Assembly: GCA_026929865.2 (NCBI GenBank)
Contig: CM049397.1
Span: 6,231,001-6,295,000, forward strand
Reading direction: 5' to 3'
Source: Hyperoplus lanceolatus
Lineage: Eukaryota > Chordata > Actinopteri > Uranoscopiformes > Ammodytidae
DNA: 64,000 bases
The number at the start of each line of letters is the position of its first letter. Within the stretch, counting starts at the first letter, position 1. Of this stretch, positions 39,823 through 50,929 are shown piece after piece. The position numbers and the translations under genes are program-made. The notes beneath the pieces are model-generated. The model ran no database searches, had not been told where the DNA came from, and worked only from the letters and a program-made list of their open reading frames with translations.

Positions 39823-40120
39823 TTATTTCATTTAACTTTTATTTATCCTCGAGAGACCAATTGAGGGGTGACCCTCATTTACAATGACGTCGAGTTCAAA
39901 ACAAATTCAAAGGAAAAACTACAATACATAAACAATATTCAATGCAAAAACATCAAATACACAACAACAGGTGAAGAGAGAAAAAAACAATTGAAACATT
40001 TACATAGTGGTGAAGAGTGGCAGCAATTAAAATTAAATGGGTGAAAGTACAATATAGCCTAATTAAAACAGTTACAGGTAGAGTTTGGCAGATTTAAGAT
40101 TTAAGATAGTTAGTTAAATA
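39823..40120. mobile_element. Dispersed repeat related to 16434-16540
   Basis: AACTTTTATTTATCCTCGAGAG ... GGGTGACCCTCATTTACAATGACG matches the stretch near 16440 with moderate identity and continues into an AACA-rich segment. Probably a SINE or LINE tail. The following 40.1-42.3 kb shows nothing recognisable. Confidence 0.5.
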
Positions 40121-42675
40121 GAGACCAAATGAATGCAGAGTATGGACAAAAGGCTTAGTCCGTAGCAGTATGTATAGCTCACCTAAAGCATTAATGAGCC
40201 TTAACAGTGAAGAGAAAGGTTTTACTTTTCCATAGTGTTACATGATGAAATGGAGCTGACAGTGTTGTTGATCAGTGTGACAGACCCAGTGAATGCTCTG
40301 CCAGGTGCCCAATGTTATTTGTCTAGAAGCTGAAATTGTGCATGGGGGCTGGTGTTTGACGAGGAACCACCCAATAGAGTGGAGGTAAATGGAACGTTGA
40401 TTGTGGTCTTCTCAGCATTGAACCTTTACATTTAAACCTGAATTAATTGATTTTTTAAAAAACTATTATGGCCACATGTCCACGTGCTAGATCCAGCCAC
40501 CACAGACAAACATGCAGCAATCACTGCACATTTCCACCATTAAATTCTCTTTTTACCGTCCAACAGTAAAGTTACATTCCCAAAGTCACTAACCCCATTA
40601 ACCTTTGCTTAGTTTAAACTCAAATAATGGCACATTTGAATGGTTCCACTCTGTGGGGTCCAGACCTGTTGGCACCACTTCACCACCTTTAGCCTCAGAT
40701 CAATCCCAGCACATCCTGCCGCCTCTGTTTGCACAGCTTGCTGCCCAACGCTCATACTAATACAATACATTAGCCCAAAGCAGAACAAACTATCACAACC
40801 TGTCATATAGTGAAGTGGAGGCAGCTGGATCATCAAACAGATCAACCTGTGGGCTCTGGAATGCTCAGCACTGGTATTTGACTTTAAAGTCTGGATCAGT
40901 TGCTCAACTTACAGGATGGCCAAAGGCTGGACACTTACAGTATTGTATTGTTTGTGACTTTATTACATTATCAGCATTCTAAAGATTGAAATGGGTTCTA
41001 TTGATATACTGTATGTCTGTTCAGCATGGCCAGGTTTACATGCTAGTTAGCGGTTGTTCCTCTCAGTGTCTGTTCCATGGGTGCAGTTATTATTCTTTAT
41101 GATTTTCAAAAATAAAATAGTTTTTAGCTGGAAGACTATCTGCCCCAAGGTTTGCTTGTTTCATTGGTCCGAATACGCTAACGTAAGCTGCTAACATCGT
41201 TATGACCACCAGCTGCACAGAGGAGGCGCTATCATAGGTATTATCTTGTAATGGAAAACCACCTCCTGAGAAGGACCCGATACCGAACGTGAGTAGGGAA
41301 GGGGAGAGTAGAGTAGAGTAGAACTGGTACTATGTAGTGGGAAAGCACCATTAGTTCCTCAGTAGGCCTTCAAAATTTGCCATGAAGCAATCTTAAAGAA
41401 GCACCTAGATCACCACAGGTCTTTTGGTTCAGGACGTTACTGACATTCTTTAGTTTTTCCCACCAAAACAAATGTCGAATGTATAGATGGTGCAGCTGAG
41501 ACAAACAAGAAGTGCATGAAACCTGTTTAGACTTAGATGATGCGGGCATCCAAAGTAGCAACTCTGCAGTATGTACTGGCTTTCAACACCGGTCGCTCAT
41601 TCCTCTCATCATCCTTCTATCTCCAGCCCCTACACTATCACATTGATTTGTTATGATGAAACCATTCCTAAAGGTGATTTCTTGTGAGTGTCATCTTTAT
41701 GACTGGTCATCTTTATGACTGGTCCCCAGTTGGCGTAAAGGTGTGAAGTTATGAAATTCACTGTGAGTTTTTAAGCTGCTGGGTTAGGCCTTCATTCAAC
41801 TGCTTGTTGTCGTTCTGCATGCTTTGAAGTTTCCAACGCATGCATCTTATGTATTATTTTCCCCACTTAATTTTTCGGATGCTTCTGCTGGCTTAGCTCG
41901 GGGGGTGTACGCAGCCCCATGCTGAGTTTAAACCCAACGTGGCAGCCCGATACCCCACCTGCTCCCCCAGTTCATAGGCCTCAATTAGGAAACAAGGCTG
42001 GGATGTTGTGAGTTAACTTTAATGGGCAATAAGGGGATATTGGCTTTAAAGCCTGGCCCTCTGGTAGAAAGCAGTCGGGGTTGGAAAACTCACGTGGCGT
42101 AGAATTCTAGACAACACCACTGACTCATTTAGAAAACAGATGTGTTTAGAGAAGGTTTGTCTGTTACAGTGGGGTCACTGTATTTGCTGCATGCTGATCT
42201 GCGTTTTGCGCTTCTAGATGCAAGCTGGTCTGAGACATAAGAACAAACTGCTGGCAAAGAAGCTGGCAGCTTTGCAAATATTCAAAGCATTGAGCTTCCC
42301 AAATAGGGGGACTTTTTTCATTGAGCCCCAGGCTCAAAGAGGCTCCTCTTACATACACTCAACAAAAATATAAATGTAACACTTTTGTTTTTGCTCCCAT
42401 TTTTCATGAGATGGACTTAAATATCTAAAATTCATTCCAGATACACAATATTACCATTTCTCTCAAACACTGTTCACAAATCTGTCTAAATGTGTGATAG
42501 TGAGCACTTCTGCTTTGCTGAGATAATCCATCCCACCTCACAGGTGTGCCACATCAAGATGCTGATCTGACATCATGATTAGTGCACAGGTGTGCCTTAG
42601 ACTGTCCACAATAAAAGGCCACTCTGAAATGTGCATTTTTTTTGCTTTATTGGGGGTCTGGGGACTCAGAACCAG

Positions 42676-43695
42676 TCAGTATCTGGTGTGACCACCATTT
42701 GCCTCATGCAGTGCAACACATCTTCTTCGCATAGAGTTTATCAGATTGTCAATTGTGGCCTGTGGAATGTTGGTCCACTCCTCTTCAATGGCTGTGCGAA
42801 GTTGCTGGATATTAGTGGGAAGTGGTGCACGCTGTCGTATACGCCGGTCAAGCACATCCCAAACATGCTCAATGGGTGACATGTCCGGTGAGTATGCTGG
42901 CCATGCAAGAACTGGGACATTTTCAGCTTCCAAGAATTGTGTACAGATCCTTGCAACATGGGGCCGTGCATTATCTTGCTGAAACGTGAGGAGATGTTCA
43001 TAGATGTATGGCACAACAATGGGCCTCAGGATCTCATCACGGTATCTCTGTGCATTCAAAAGGCCATCATTAAAATGCACCTGTGTTCTTCGTCCATAAC
43101 AGATGCCTGCCCATACCATAACCCCACCACCACCATGGGCCACTCGATCCACAACATTGACATCAGCAAAGCGCTCACCCACACAACGCCACACACGCTG
43201 TCTGCCATCTGCCCTGAACAATGTAAACTGAGATTCATCCGTGAAGAGAACACCTCTCCAACATGCCAGAATGTGAGCATTTGCCCACTCAAGTCTGTTA
43301 CGGCGACGAGCTGGAGTCAGGTCAAGACCCCGATGAGGACGACGAGCATGCAGTTGAGCTTCCCTGAGACGGTTTCTGACAGTTTGTGCAGAAATTGTTT
43401 GGTTATGCAAACCAATTGTTTCAGCAGCTGTCTCAGTGGCTGGTCTCAGACGATGTTGGAGGTGAACCTGCTGGATGTGGAGGTCCTGGGCTGGTGTGGT
43501 TACACGTGGTCTGCGGTTGTGAGGCCGGTTGGATGTACTGCCATATTCTCTGAAACGCCTTTGGAGACGGTTTATGGTGGAGAAATGAACATTCAATGCA
43601 CGAGCAACAGATCTGGTTGACATTCCTGCTGTCAGCATGCCAATTGCACGCTCCCTCAATGCTTGTGGCATATGTGGCATTTTGCTGTGAGACAA
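42676..43695 (-). CDS. Tc1-like DD34E transposase, intact
   Basis: An uninterrupted 339-residue frame, full length for a Tc1-like transposase, on the minus strand. The N-terminal part (about residues 10-120) holds the paired-type helix-turn-helix DNA-binding region (ERAIGMLTAGMSTRSVARAL, then RRPRVTTP). The catalytic triad is visible as D153 (FTDES), D241 (FQQDNARPH) and E276 (SPIEHVWD), with 34 residues between the last two. The GGGGVMVWAGI motif is also present. The enzyme would cut and paste the element at TA sites. Nothing in the frame indicates inactivity, but the right terminal repeat is split by another insertion, which may hinder mobilisation of this copy. Confidence 0.94.
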   Translation of the reverse strand: MSHSKMPHMPQALRERAIGMLTAGMSTRSVARALNVHFSTINRLQRRFREYGSTSNRPHNRRPRVTTPAQDLHIQQVHLQHRLRPATETAAETIGLHNQTISAQTVRNRLREAQLHARRPHRGLDLTPARRRNRLEWANAHILACWRGVLFTDESQFTLFRADGRQRVWRCVGERFADVNVVDRVAHGGGGVMVWAGICYGRRTQVHFNDGLLNAQRYRDEILRPIVVPYIYEHLLTFQQDNARPHVARICTQFLEAENVPVLAWPAYSPDMSPIEHVWDVLDRRIRQRAPLPTNIQQLRTAIEEEWTNIPQATIDNLINSMRRRCVALHEANGGHTRY

Positions 43696-43917
43696 AACTG
43701 CACATTTCAGAGTGGCCTTTTATTGTGGACAGTCTAAGGCACACCTGTGCACTAATCATGATGTCAGATCAGCATCTTGATGTGGCACACCTGTGAGGTG
43801 GGATGGATTATCTCAGCAAAGCAGAAGTGCTCACTATCACACATTTAGACAGATTTGTGAACAATGTTTGAGAGAAATGGTAATATTGTGTATCTGGAAT
43901 GAATTTTAGATCTTTAA

Positions 43918-44849
43918 AGCCACTACGAGTAAGATGGCACGTTGGCGTCCCCTTTGGACAAAAGCGGTAGTATTTTTACGACGCCCGCTGTCGCAAAGCT
44001 GTTTACTAGCGCGTGACAGGCGTGCGAGTGTGAACTGAGAAGGGCGCAATATAGTGCATGTCCATGTGTTGAAAGTGTGAGGACTCTTTTCGGCTCCGTG
44101 AGAGTGGTTTTGACACTGCATCAACTAATGCCAGTCACTGCCACACACACCTGATTGCAATGAGTAGATGCAGCAGTGTCACCTAACTACTCTCTCTCTC
44201 ACGGAGCTGAAAGACGTGTCCTCACAGAAAGCGAATGAACGAGAGACGGCAGTTAGTATGGATCACGATGAGGTAATGTGTTTGTGTTGTTGATGTAAAT
44301 AATGACTATTTCAGATAATGGTTATCTGATGATGGTGAAGCATAGCAAACTGTGTGTTAGTACCAACCGCTCATTCATTTAGGAGTAAACACTGCAGTCT
44401 AGTTTCGCTCTCGTGAAATTGTATGCACGTTGCTTGGCAACGCCCTCGTCCCGCCCGTAGCCTATATCACTCTCCCTTTTAGCTTTTCTTCATTGCATTT
44501 TAATTTTGTTCTTTGATGGTTCAGCCCCGTTATCAGTCATTATGACGACAAATAACTGTCTCAAACAAGGCTCCCGCTCCCCTTCCCTCACCTGGAGGGA
44601 TAGGCTTCTCAAATCACGTTGCTGCGCCACACTGAAATCTGCGACCAATATGGATAGGTGACCATAGAGCCTGCACGAGCGAACCGAAAATCGGACTGGG
44701 TGTGCGACCAGACCAAAAGCAGTAATAAAAACTATTTAAAAACGTCTTTCTTTGCACTGATGGTCTCGTTTGCTGTTAAAGGTAATTTATGATTATCAGA
44801 GGAAACATGAGGCTGTTTAAAAGATATTTAAATGTTACTCGTTGCCGCT
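43918..44849. mobile_element. TTAA-targeting non-autonomous element nested in Tc1
   Basis: Flanked by TTAA at 43914-43917 and 44850-44853; the intact left Tc1 repeat has a single TTAA at the matching place. Ends AGCCACTACGAGTAA and TTACTCGTTGCCGCT are imperfect 15-bp inverted repeats (12 of 15). TTAA duplication points to piggyBac or Kolobok. An internal inverted pair (CGGCTCCGTGAGAG / CTCTCACGGAGCTG) is also present. No transposase. A shorter relative lies at 47117-47300. Confidence 0.78.
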
Positions 44850-45414
44850 TTAAGTCCATCTCATGAAAAATGGGAGCAAAAACAAAAGTGTTGCGTTTAT
44901 ATTTTTGTTGAGTGTACAATGTGTTAACATTACCAGCCAATGCGGTTTCTGCATGTCAATTTCAGGGAGGCACTGTACCCCCCATCTGCTTTTTTGTCAG
45001 TGATGAGAAGTTCATCTTCTCACAGCAGTAAAACTCACCTCAGATCTACAGATGGGCATTTGTCTGGCTCCTGCATCAACCTTTTCCAAGATAAAAAATA
45101 GTCTGACATAAGGGGAATGATATATGATCCCAGTCATTCATCTAAATTGGACAAATGAGGCCCACACGTTTGAGCTGTGAAAGACCCCTCCCCCGAAAGG
45201 ATCGAATGAATGGATCAAAGTGTGTGGGTGTATGTGTGTGAATGTGTGGGTGAGATGCACACACACACATATTTGGTATGCATTTTTTGTGTGAGGATCT
45301 ATTTGATGTGAGAAAGTCTGTCTGAATGCCTGCCAGTGTATGTGCGCATGAATATGAATACAAATTATCAATGCTTCCATGACCTTCTGTGGCATTAGCA
45401 GGCGTATCTGTGTT

Positions 45415-45416
45415 TT

Positions 45417-45454
<38 letters not shown>

Positions 45455-45485
45455 ATGTGTGTGTGTGTGTGTGTGTGCGTGTGTG
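45415..45485. repeat. (TG)n microsatellite, interrupted
   Basis: TG tract broken by GCATG and GCGTG, followed by a GA-rich run. The apparent 176-codon minus-strand frame here is repeat-driven. Confidence 0.95.
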
Positions 45486-46107
45486 AGAGAGAGTGAGAGA
45501 GAGGCAGCATTGTTGCATCTGCTCCTCATTAAAGGGCGCTAATGAACGCACGTGTGTTCCACCTGGTTTGTTGGAGTGGGGGGTTGATGAGGGCCTGGCC
45601 TTTCCCAGCTCTCCCATCGTAAAAACTTTCTCAAGACAAACAGCGCGGTTCGGTCCCCAGACGCTCATCTGACAACAGTTTGGCGTTCCTCCTCTAATGA
45701 TGCAGGCGATGCTTGGCGGCTGGTGGCGGCCCTGGGCACAACTGTGTGACTACCTGGGAAAGAATACATTTCTCATTACAGAGAAGGACCAACTACTGGG
45801 AGAGAGACACAGAAAAATGTCATGGTGCTTCTGGACACTAATACTAATGTTTTTTGACAGAGTGTACTAGTAGGCTATATACAACATATTAGAATGAGTT
45901 TAGGATTTGGGCATCTCCTAGACATCTATTGTAGTATGTAATTGCTTTATGGTGATCTCAATGAAACTGGTTCCAGTTATCCTCAGTGGGCATTTAGTTA
46001 AAGATGAACATAACTTCAACTGATTGACAGTTCTGTCCTTTACCTAAGCAGCAACATAAGCCCTTGCTACACCTAATTGGATGAACAAGGTTCACTCAAC
46101 TTTTAAA

Positions 46108-46450
46108 GGTCATCTATTATGCACAATGTACTTTTTCATGTTCTTTCAACATTAATAATATGGTGTGAGAGACTCACAAAGTATTAAAAATAATTACCCT
46201 CTCTTTTCTCAACCACCACCTTTTTGAAAACCTGTTTGCAAAAACCCTGTACCAACCTAACTTTAGATATCTTTACCTGTGATAAGCCACACACCCAGAT
46301 GCCCCCGAATCTAGATTAGATTCGGGGGCAATCAGAGAAGACTGGGCTCTTTGGAAGGCAGAGCTCAAAAAAACAGGCTCCAAAATTGAAAGTTTTTGTT
46401 GACCAATCCATGACAAAAATGCTACCTAACCTTCTCTGATAGGTCCAAGA
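46108..46450. mobile_element. Dispersed repeat family R2, copy 1
   Basis: GGTCATCTATTATGCACAATG ... TTCAACATTAATA ... CTCTCTTTTCTCAACCACC ... GAAAACCTGTTTGC matches 63262-63690 in order and content. Likely a non-autonomous DNA element; no ORF. Confidence 0.55.
46301..46329. repeat. Perfect 13-bp hairpin with 3-base loop
   Basis: GCCCCCGAATCTA and TAGATTCGGGGGC are exact reverse complements around GAT. It lies within repeat R2 copy 1 and is not evident in copy 2. Confidence 0.95.
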
Positions 46451-47116
46451 TGGTTACAAGATGGATTCTAGTTGCAGTCCGTAATAATTCTCAACTGAAG
46501 AGTCAGTCGGCTTCATGTGTCTTTCTTAGCAATAGAGGGCGAATGAGAATTTCAAACAAGTCCTGCGTTTATTTTCTTCTCTTGATTATTCATAACTCCA
46601 ATTAAAGGTTGGATTTGTAGTTGGCTTATTGAGATCATGTGTTTTCTTTCAAATAAATACTGTATATATGAGGGTAGAAAATAAATACAATTCAAACCTC
46701 GACTTTACGGCAATTTAAAATACATTACAAATGAAATGTGTTCCCTGCACAATTCCATTTGTTTTCTGCCACATTATGCTGAGAAATAACTTTATTTACG
46801 TATAATGCACTTTTTGGGACAAAGTCACATAGTGTCATGCAAGTGACAGTAATAAACCAAAGAGAAAAAGTAATAAAACGGCAATGATAAAATGAAGAGA
46901 TTATAAATCACTGAGAGCAGTAATAAAATGGACACATAATAAAATGGACACATAATAAAATGACAAGCCGAAAGATGATAGCAATCAATCAAAGCCCGAA
47001 ACATGAGATGAGTTTGTAAAAGTTTTTGACGTGATTTGCAAAAAGCGAGTAAAGAACGGATGTAAACACTTCTTTCCATTCTAAACCACATCTTTGCAGG
47101 ATTTATTTTCTAATTA

Positions 47117-47300
47117 AAGGTGCTCCCAGGAACTTTCAGTTTGTGTTCATTCTTGCACCTCCTGTGGAAAAAAGTGGTAGTGTTTTTACTACGCCAGCAG
47201 TTGTTCCTGGGTGAGCGTATACCCATGATAAAGGCATTAAAATAAACTAAATGAAAAATAGCATTCTTTGCACTGATGGTCTCGTTTGCTGTTAAATGTC
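47117..47300. mobile_element. Shortened relative of the TTAA element
   Basis: Shares GTGGTAGTGTTTTTACTACG and TTCTTTGCACTGATGGTCTC with the 43918-44849 element (near 43965 and 44749) but is far shorter, so it is an internally deleted copy or another family member. Confidence 0.55.
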
Positions 47301-48162
47301 ATTTTACATCAGTGGGATGGCTTGAGGGAAAAGGGGAGTAAACTGGTGCTTCAATCACTTTGCACACAGCAGTATGTTGTCTGTGTGAGTCCCTGCAGTG
47401 AGAGGGAGCCCTCCCCCAGGTTTCTCCCACAGCTTGCTAAGGTTACTATCCATACAACACCTCAGTGTGCTCACCTAACACAGTCCTCTGCTGGGAACAT
47501 TACCAGCCCTCCACACAGGGGAAACCTTTCCATGGTGCCGCCATTAAAGGTTGACAGACGGGATATTTTTAAGACAGTTATATAACCAAAACATATACAG
47601 TATATTATATATTCCTTATATATATCTACATGTATATAAACATTAGGATGTTTTTGATGTTACTGACAAACAATATGGTTCTTTCAGTCATCTTGTTCTG
47701 TCATCTTATATTATTGCCTTTTTTAATAGTTTTTATACACACCAAACTTTTTTTTAATATTATTATTTTTTGAATGGGATGACATACTTTTAGTTTGGAT
47801 TTCTGCTGCTTTGTAAAGCAATTGTATATGTGGATTTTGAAAAGTTTTGTATACATACTGTATATACAGTTTACATATTCTGTATATTACATCAATCACC
47901 GCAGCAGTCACTGATCAACTCCATACGAAAGTAGCTTTTGATGCATTTCAGCATCTCAAAAAAAATGCTTTTATCTTGGACACCTGGTATTTGGAGTCTG
48001 ACATAAGTATTTTTCTTGCAGCCCTTTAACAGACCATGCCTGTTTGTTGGCAAGTTTTAGCTTCTTAGTAACAAGTCTTCTATACTAAAGATTTTTGCTA
48101 ACCAGTTTCAAATTCTATATTGTTTTAGATCGTATATGAATGTTTCCAACCGTTTCAGGCAT

Positions 48163-48449
48163 CCATTGGTTTCCATTCACTTAACTTGGTGTGAAAATCA
48201 ACTAGCATCAATTCAAATCTGAAGTTTGCGTCAGTTGCATAATCCATCAGAGAAATTGTCAGGTCTGCATTCAGTTGTGTCAATGACGCATTACTGTGTG
48301 ATGATAGTGCAGTTTAATCACAGATTGATTTGAAAGGTCTCCACTGCCGATGACTGATGTTCACTGATTCCACAAGTCAAGCAATTTCAGAGCAGTGTCT
48401 GCTAACTGTGTTTCATACATACAACATAGAAGTGAATGGAAATCAATGG
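48163..48449. mobile_element. Fold-back repeat element
   Basis: CCATTGGTTTCCATTCACTT (48163-48182) and AAGTGAATGGAAATCAATGG (48430-48449) form inverted repeats with one mismatch in 20, around about 250 bp of AT-rich DNA. No ORF. Confidence 0.55.
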
Positions 48450-49322
48450 CTGTCTGGACTGCTTAAAAAAATGCTCCCAATTTTCTTAAACACAGTAGAA
48501 GGATTTATATAATGGTGTGCTGTGATCTAAAGTATATTTTAGAATATTTTCTATATTAACATTTCTATATGACAGTTTTGACCTTGTTCATTTATGTAAG
48601 GGGGCAACGAGACTTCCAAAATATCCACTGTTGGTAGAGAAACCAGACCAAATCAGAGCTAAAAGGACAACGAATAATGGAGTAACATTGATCAGAAGGT
48701 TGAAAACATAACTTCCAACCAGTGCTTAAATTCAGTGTCTGCGAGATGAGTAAGCACAAACTGTTGGCCATAATGCCGATGTTACGTCAGCAGCTTGTTG
48801 TGCTCCCTGAAAGTGGCCAAAATATGTTTTTAAGTTCCTTTTTAAAGGGAAAGTTAGTGAACAGTGTTGCACTAGATGTACCAAGGTAGATTACCTGCAA
48901 CTGTGCTGGAAGCTACATTACAGCCTCTGCTTTTTCAGATTTCCTTCGACTTGAACATTACAAATTGCAACAGTAACTCATGGTTCAGATATTTAGAATG
49001 ACAACATCAGATCTTTTGAATCATGGGGAGGACTGTAAAATATTACTACTGTTACCATCACTGCTGCTGATAGAATATACTACTCATCCACACGTGTGGA
49101 GTTTGATCTAAATGGCTCATTATGATCTTTCCCAGAGACTTCCAGTGTAGCACTGATCAATTCTCTTAATAACGCCCTTGTATGGATGACACTGACTGAT
49201 TGTGATGAAAAAGCAGTATCAGCCTTATGATCATCAAACCAATGCATCATTTCAACCATAGTTGGGACAGAAGAGGTGGACGTGGAGATACGTTTGTAAA
49301 AGACTCTGTCATATTCGTCTGT

Positions 49323-49325
<3 letters not shown>

Positions 49326-49383
<58 letters not shown>
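49326..49383. repeat. (TG)n microsatellite
   Basis: About 29 TG units. A further (CA)n tract lies at about 50212-50270 (imperfect). Confidence 0.95.
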
Positions 49384-49385
<2 letters not shown>

Positions 49386-50209
49386 TATCTCTGAACACAC
49401 CATTACTCAACCGTGTCGCGACGCTGACAGCCGTGGGTAATGGCAGTGGAAGGCTCACTCGCTCCTCATTTACTGGGAGCTTGCAGTGTAACAGTTCGCT
49501 CAGAACTCTTAAGTGCTTGTTAATTTAATATGCAAATAAGTCTCTTGTCAATCTGAATGCATTTTAATGAAAAAGCTCCTGCTCCAGTGGGACGGGGGAT
49601 TTTTACAGGTTGACTGTGTGGCTGTGTGCACAGAATACAGTAGGTGTGACCAGAGGGGTAATGTATCTAACATATTTTCTCCACATATATAACTGCTGAC
49701 CTAAAGCCTAAATATCCCTTCAATTGTACGCTAAACATGAGATTATTTTTATGTTTATGTTTTTAACAGCTTTAGTTTGTCACAGACAGCCATTTATTTT
49801 TGTTTATTTGTGTCTCTTGAATAATCTGCAGTAGCTCTGAGCCGAGCAGCTGATTGGCAGAGTGATACAAATATAGAGTGCTATCTTGTTCTCTTAACTC
49901 AATTATTGTTTTCAGGTACTCTTTATACCACTGTGGGTGTGGCTGAGGGTTAGTGGTGAGACACTGAGCTACAATATATGTGGGTACAGAGAATGAAAGC
50001 CCAGATGGCGCTTTATAGAAGGGTGCAGCGTGGCTACTTGAAGCCTTGAACATGTAACACATGGGAGGTGATGCCACCGTCACCTCCACACTTGCCTCCT
50101 GTGTTCTGTGTGAGCCAGTGTTCCCAGCAGATAGATAGAGCTTCAAGAAGGAATCCTGGGATATGATAGGGAGCAAACACAAGCATCAGCCTGCACAAAC
50201 ATGATAGTG

Positions 50210-50241
<32 letters not shown>

Positions 50242-50389
50242 ACACACACATGCACGCACACACACTCCTCTACACACCACATCCCTCTGTTAATGACAGA
50301 CCTTAGCACAACCTTTGCCTGCATATGGGTGGCGCAGTATGCTGAAAGTAAGGTGAGTGTGTTATTGGGAAGGTGGGGGGATTGCAGGC

Positions 50390-50720
50390 GGTGTTAAGTC
50401 AAGCAGGAACTCTCAATGTTGCTAATTTATTTACAGATTTAATTAGATGGATAGAGCCCTCACAGATATAAGAAAGAGAGGAGAGATGTTGCCAGCGTTA
50501 CAGCACTTTAATTATGGTAGCAGGCTCCTGATCCCTGCGCTGCGCTGTCTGGGGAGCCAGTTAATTAAAATCCTCATTATTTTACTTTTAATTAGTTCCC
50601 CCCTCTTTTGTTTCCTTCCACCATATGGCCGTGTTCCGTGCTCAAATTAACCTAATTGAGCTAATTAAGCCCATCACTTTAATTATTCAAAGCGTTCCGA
50701 TTGGCCAGGAGAACTTTTCC
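50390..50720. promoter_or_regulatory. Homeodomain-core-rich noncoding island (candidate enhancer)
   Basis: Contains a dense set of TAATTA/TTAATTA cores (GATTTAATTAGATGG, CAGTTAATTAAAATCC, CTTTTAATTAGTTCC, AGCTAATTAAGCCC, CTTTAATTATTC) in otherwise unique sequence with no ORF. Similar but shorter islands lie at about 49500-49580 (AATATGCAAATAAG), 52530-52760 and 53220-53480. Function as lmo4 enhancers is a hypothesis. Confidence 0.4.
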
Positions 50721-50868
50721 ACCCTATCCCCTTCCCTCACATTCCTGTGTGAGGCTTTGAGGTTGAAGAGTGTCTCTCTTTGTCATTGTGCTCCTCTACA
50801 TGCTGAAGGCACTGAGTTATGGCCGCAACATGCTTCACCTCCTACATGTTCCTGCAGTGTGTCTCATG

Positions 50869-50869
<1 letters not shown>

Positions 50870-50924
<55 letters not shown>
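50870..50924. repeat. (CA)n microsatellite
   Basis: About 27 CA units. The interval from 51 to 54.4 kb has no supported gene apart from the inferred 3' untranslated region of lmo4 at its end. Confidence 0.95.

Positions 50925-50929
<5 letters not shown>

Larger units (their letters stand above)
42356..44914 (-). mobile_element. Tc1/mariner transposon interrupted by a second element
   Basis: Starts CACTCAACAAAAATATAAAT and ends ATATTTTTGTTGAGTG, both next to the TA target duplication (42354-42355, 44915-44916). Long inverted repeats of about 280 bp surround one transposase gene. The copy is about 1.6 kb once the 932-bp insertion at 43918-44849 in the right repeat is discounted. The left and right repeats match closely, which suggests a young insertion. 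Confidence 0.93.

Noticed and set aside
42937-43620. 227-codon plus-strand frame across the Tc1 region
   Set aside because: Antisense shadow of the transposase ORF, which carries the recognised DDE motifs.
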